Made by a program: the position numbers and the translations under genes. This document shows, piece after piece, positions 15,904 to 16,501 of a DNA stretch of 16,501 nt (the first letter of the stretch is position 1; each line of letters starts with the position of its first letter). Origin of the DNA: Bacteroidota bacterium. GTDB taxonomy: Bacteria > Bacteroidota > Ignavibacteria > UBA10030 > UBA8401. The stretch covers positions 1-16,501 of the forward strand of contig JAVBYA010000093.1 of NCBI GenBank assembly GCA_030824295.1, given 5' to 3'. The notes under the pieces were generated by a model. That model saw only the letters and a program-made list of their open reading frames with translations. It ran no database searches and had not been told where the DNA came from.

Positions 15904-16501
15904 TTAGTAGGCCCACTTCACGTACACGGCACCCCAAGTGTATCCGGCGCCGAAACTTGCGAAGACGAGGTTCTGACCTTTCTTCACTTTGCCGGCGTGC
16001 CACCACTCGGAGAGACAGAGCGGGATGGTCGCAGCGGTGGTGTTGCCGTACTTGTTGATGTTGATCATCACTTTGGATTTGTCCAGACCCATGCGGTCGG
16101 CGGTCGCATCGATGATGCGCAGGTTCGCCTGATGCGGTACAAGCCAATCCACATCCGCACCGGTCAGTTTATTCCGCTCCAGGATCTCTGCAGAGACATC
16201 CGCCATTCCCATCACGGCCACTTTGAACACTGCCTTTCCGTCCTGCACAAGATAATGCATCTTCTGATCGATGGTCGAGTGGCTCGGAGGATTCAGACTT
16301 CCGCCCCCTTTCATGTAGAGATACTGTCCGCCGCTTCCGTCCGAATACAATTTATGATCCATCACGCCGACCGATTCGTCCGCGCTAGGTTCCAGCAGCA
16401 CAGCCCCGGCACCGTCGCCGAACAGGATGGCGGTGTTCCGGTCAGTATAGTCCATGATCGAACTCATCTTATCCGCGCCGACCACCAGGACCTTTTTATA
16501 G
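15904..16501 (-). CDS. fabH: Beta-ketoacyl-ACP synthase III, C-terminal part
   Basis: FabH (KAS III) starts fatty-acid synthesis by condensing acetyl-CoA (or a branched primer) with malonyl-ACP. Only the C-terminal about 198 codons are in the window; the frame is open to the edge, so the gene continues to the right and the catalytic cysteine is outside. Visible are the DYTDRNTAILFGDGAGAVLLEP segment marking the family (split here by residues 12-33 from the first visible GTG), the catalytic His in WLVPHQANLRI and Asn in KYGNTTAATIP, and the ending FASFGAGYTWGA. It is the most upstream gene seen of the fabH-fabD-ykgJ-like-fabG-acpP cluster, followed by 74 nt with a heptamer element. Confidence 0.95.
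   Translation of the reverse strand, partial: YKKVLVVGADKMSSIMDYTDRNTAILFGDGAGAVLLEPSADESVGVMDHKLYSDGSGGQYLYMKGGGSLNPPSHSTIDQKMHYLVQDGKAVFKVAVMGMADVSAEILERNKLTGADVDWLVPHQANLRIIDATADRMGLDKSKVMININKYGNTTAATIPLCLSEWWHAGKVKKGQNLVFASFGAGYTWGAVYVKWAY

Overview
The window reads as ordinary chromosomal DNA of a diderm (Gram-negative-type) bacterium with moderately high GC. A BamA/Omp85-type barrel protein, a full-length single-chain glycine decarboxylase, a compact fab cluster with rnc behind fabF and a YkgJ/DUF3109-like cysteine-rich protein together suggest the FCB group (Bacteroidota, Ignavibacteria or Kapabacteria-like). That placement is an inference from gene style, not from a marker search. 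Shine-Dalgarno (SD) sites are mixed: tig, clpP, acpP, fabF and the transposase have clear ones, while rsmE, gcvP, fabG and fabD show none.

Layout. Positions 1-207 are a structured leader without a gene. Positions 208-3469 hold a plus-strand proteostasis operon, tig-clpP-clpX, closed by a strong intrinsic terminator. Positions 3553-4610 are a REP/RAYT island: a minus-strand REP-associated tyrosine transposase flanked by REP-like palindromes, including a 122-bp tandem duplication. Everything further right is on the minus strand. Read in transcription order from the right edge it is fabH (5' end cut by the window), fabD, a cysteine-rich YkgJ-like gene, fabG, acpP, terminator, fabF, a 3' repeat array, terminator, rnc, gcvP, a small CoA-binding protein gene, terminator, an Omp85-like outer-membrane protein gene and rsmE.

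How the genes work together. Trigger factor and ClpXP form a folding/degradation module. FabD and FabH initiate, and FabG and FabF elongate, fatty-acid chains on the AcpP carrier. RNase III, glycine decarboxylase and RsmE are housekeeping enzymes with no evident link to each other.

The unusual content is between the genes. (1) Behind fabF lie three units of about 67 bp. Each carries a 6-bp hairpin whose arms change in compensation. Two of them re-encode the FabF C-terminal peptide (AFKKFS, then stop) with almost purely synonymous differences. (2) At least six gaps between minus-strand genes contain a distinct array of degenerate 7- or 8-bp tandem words, usually as two facing inverted arms. 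One array encodes a protein tail and another supplies a stop codon. (3) The RAYT/REP island has palindrome arms that co-vary. (4) An inverted TCCTTCGACT / AGTCGAAGGA element lies between acpP and fabF. No CRISPR, rRNA, tRNA, prophage or defence system was seen.
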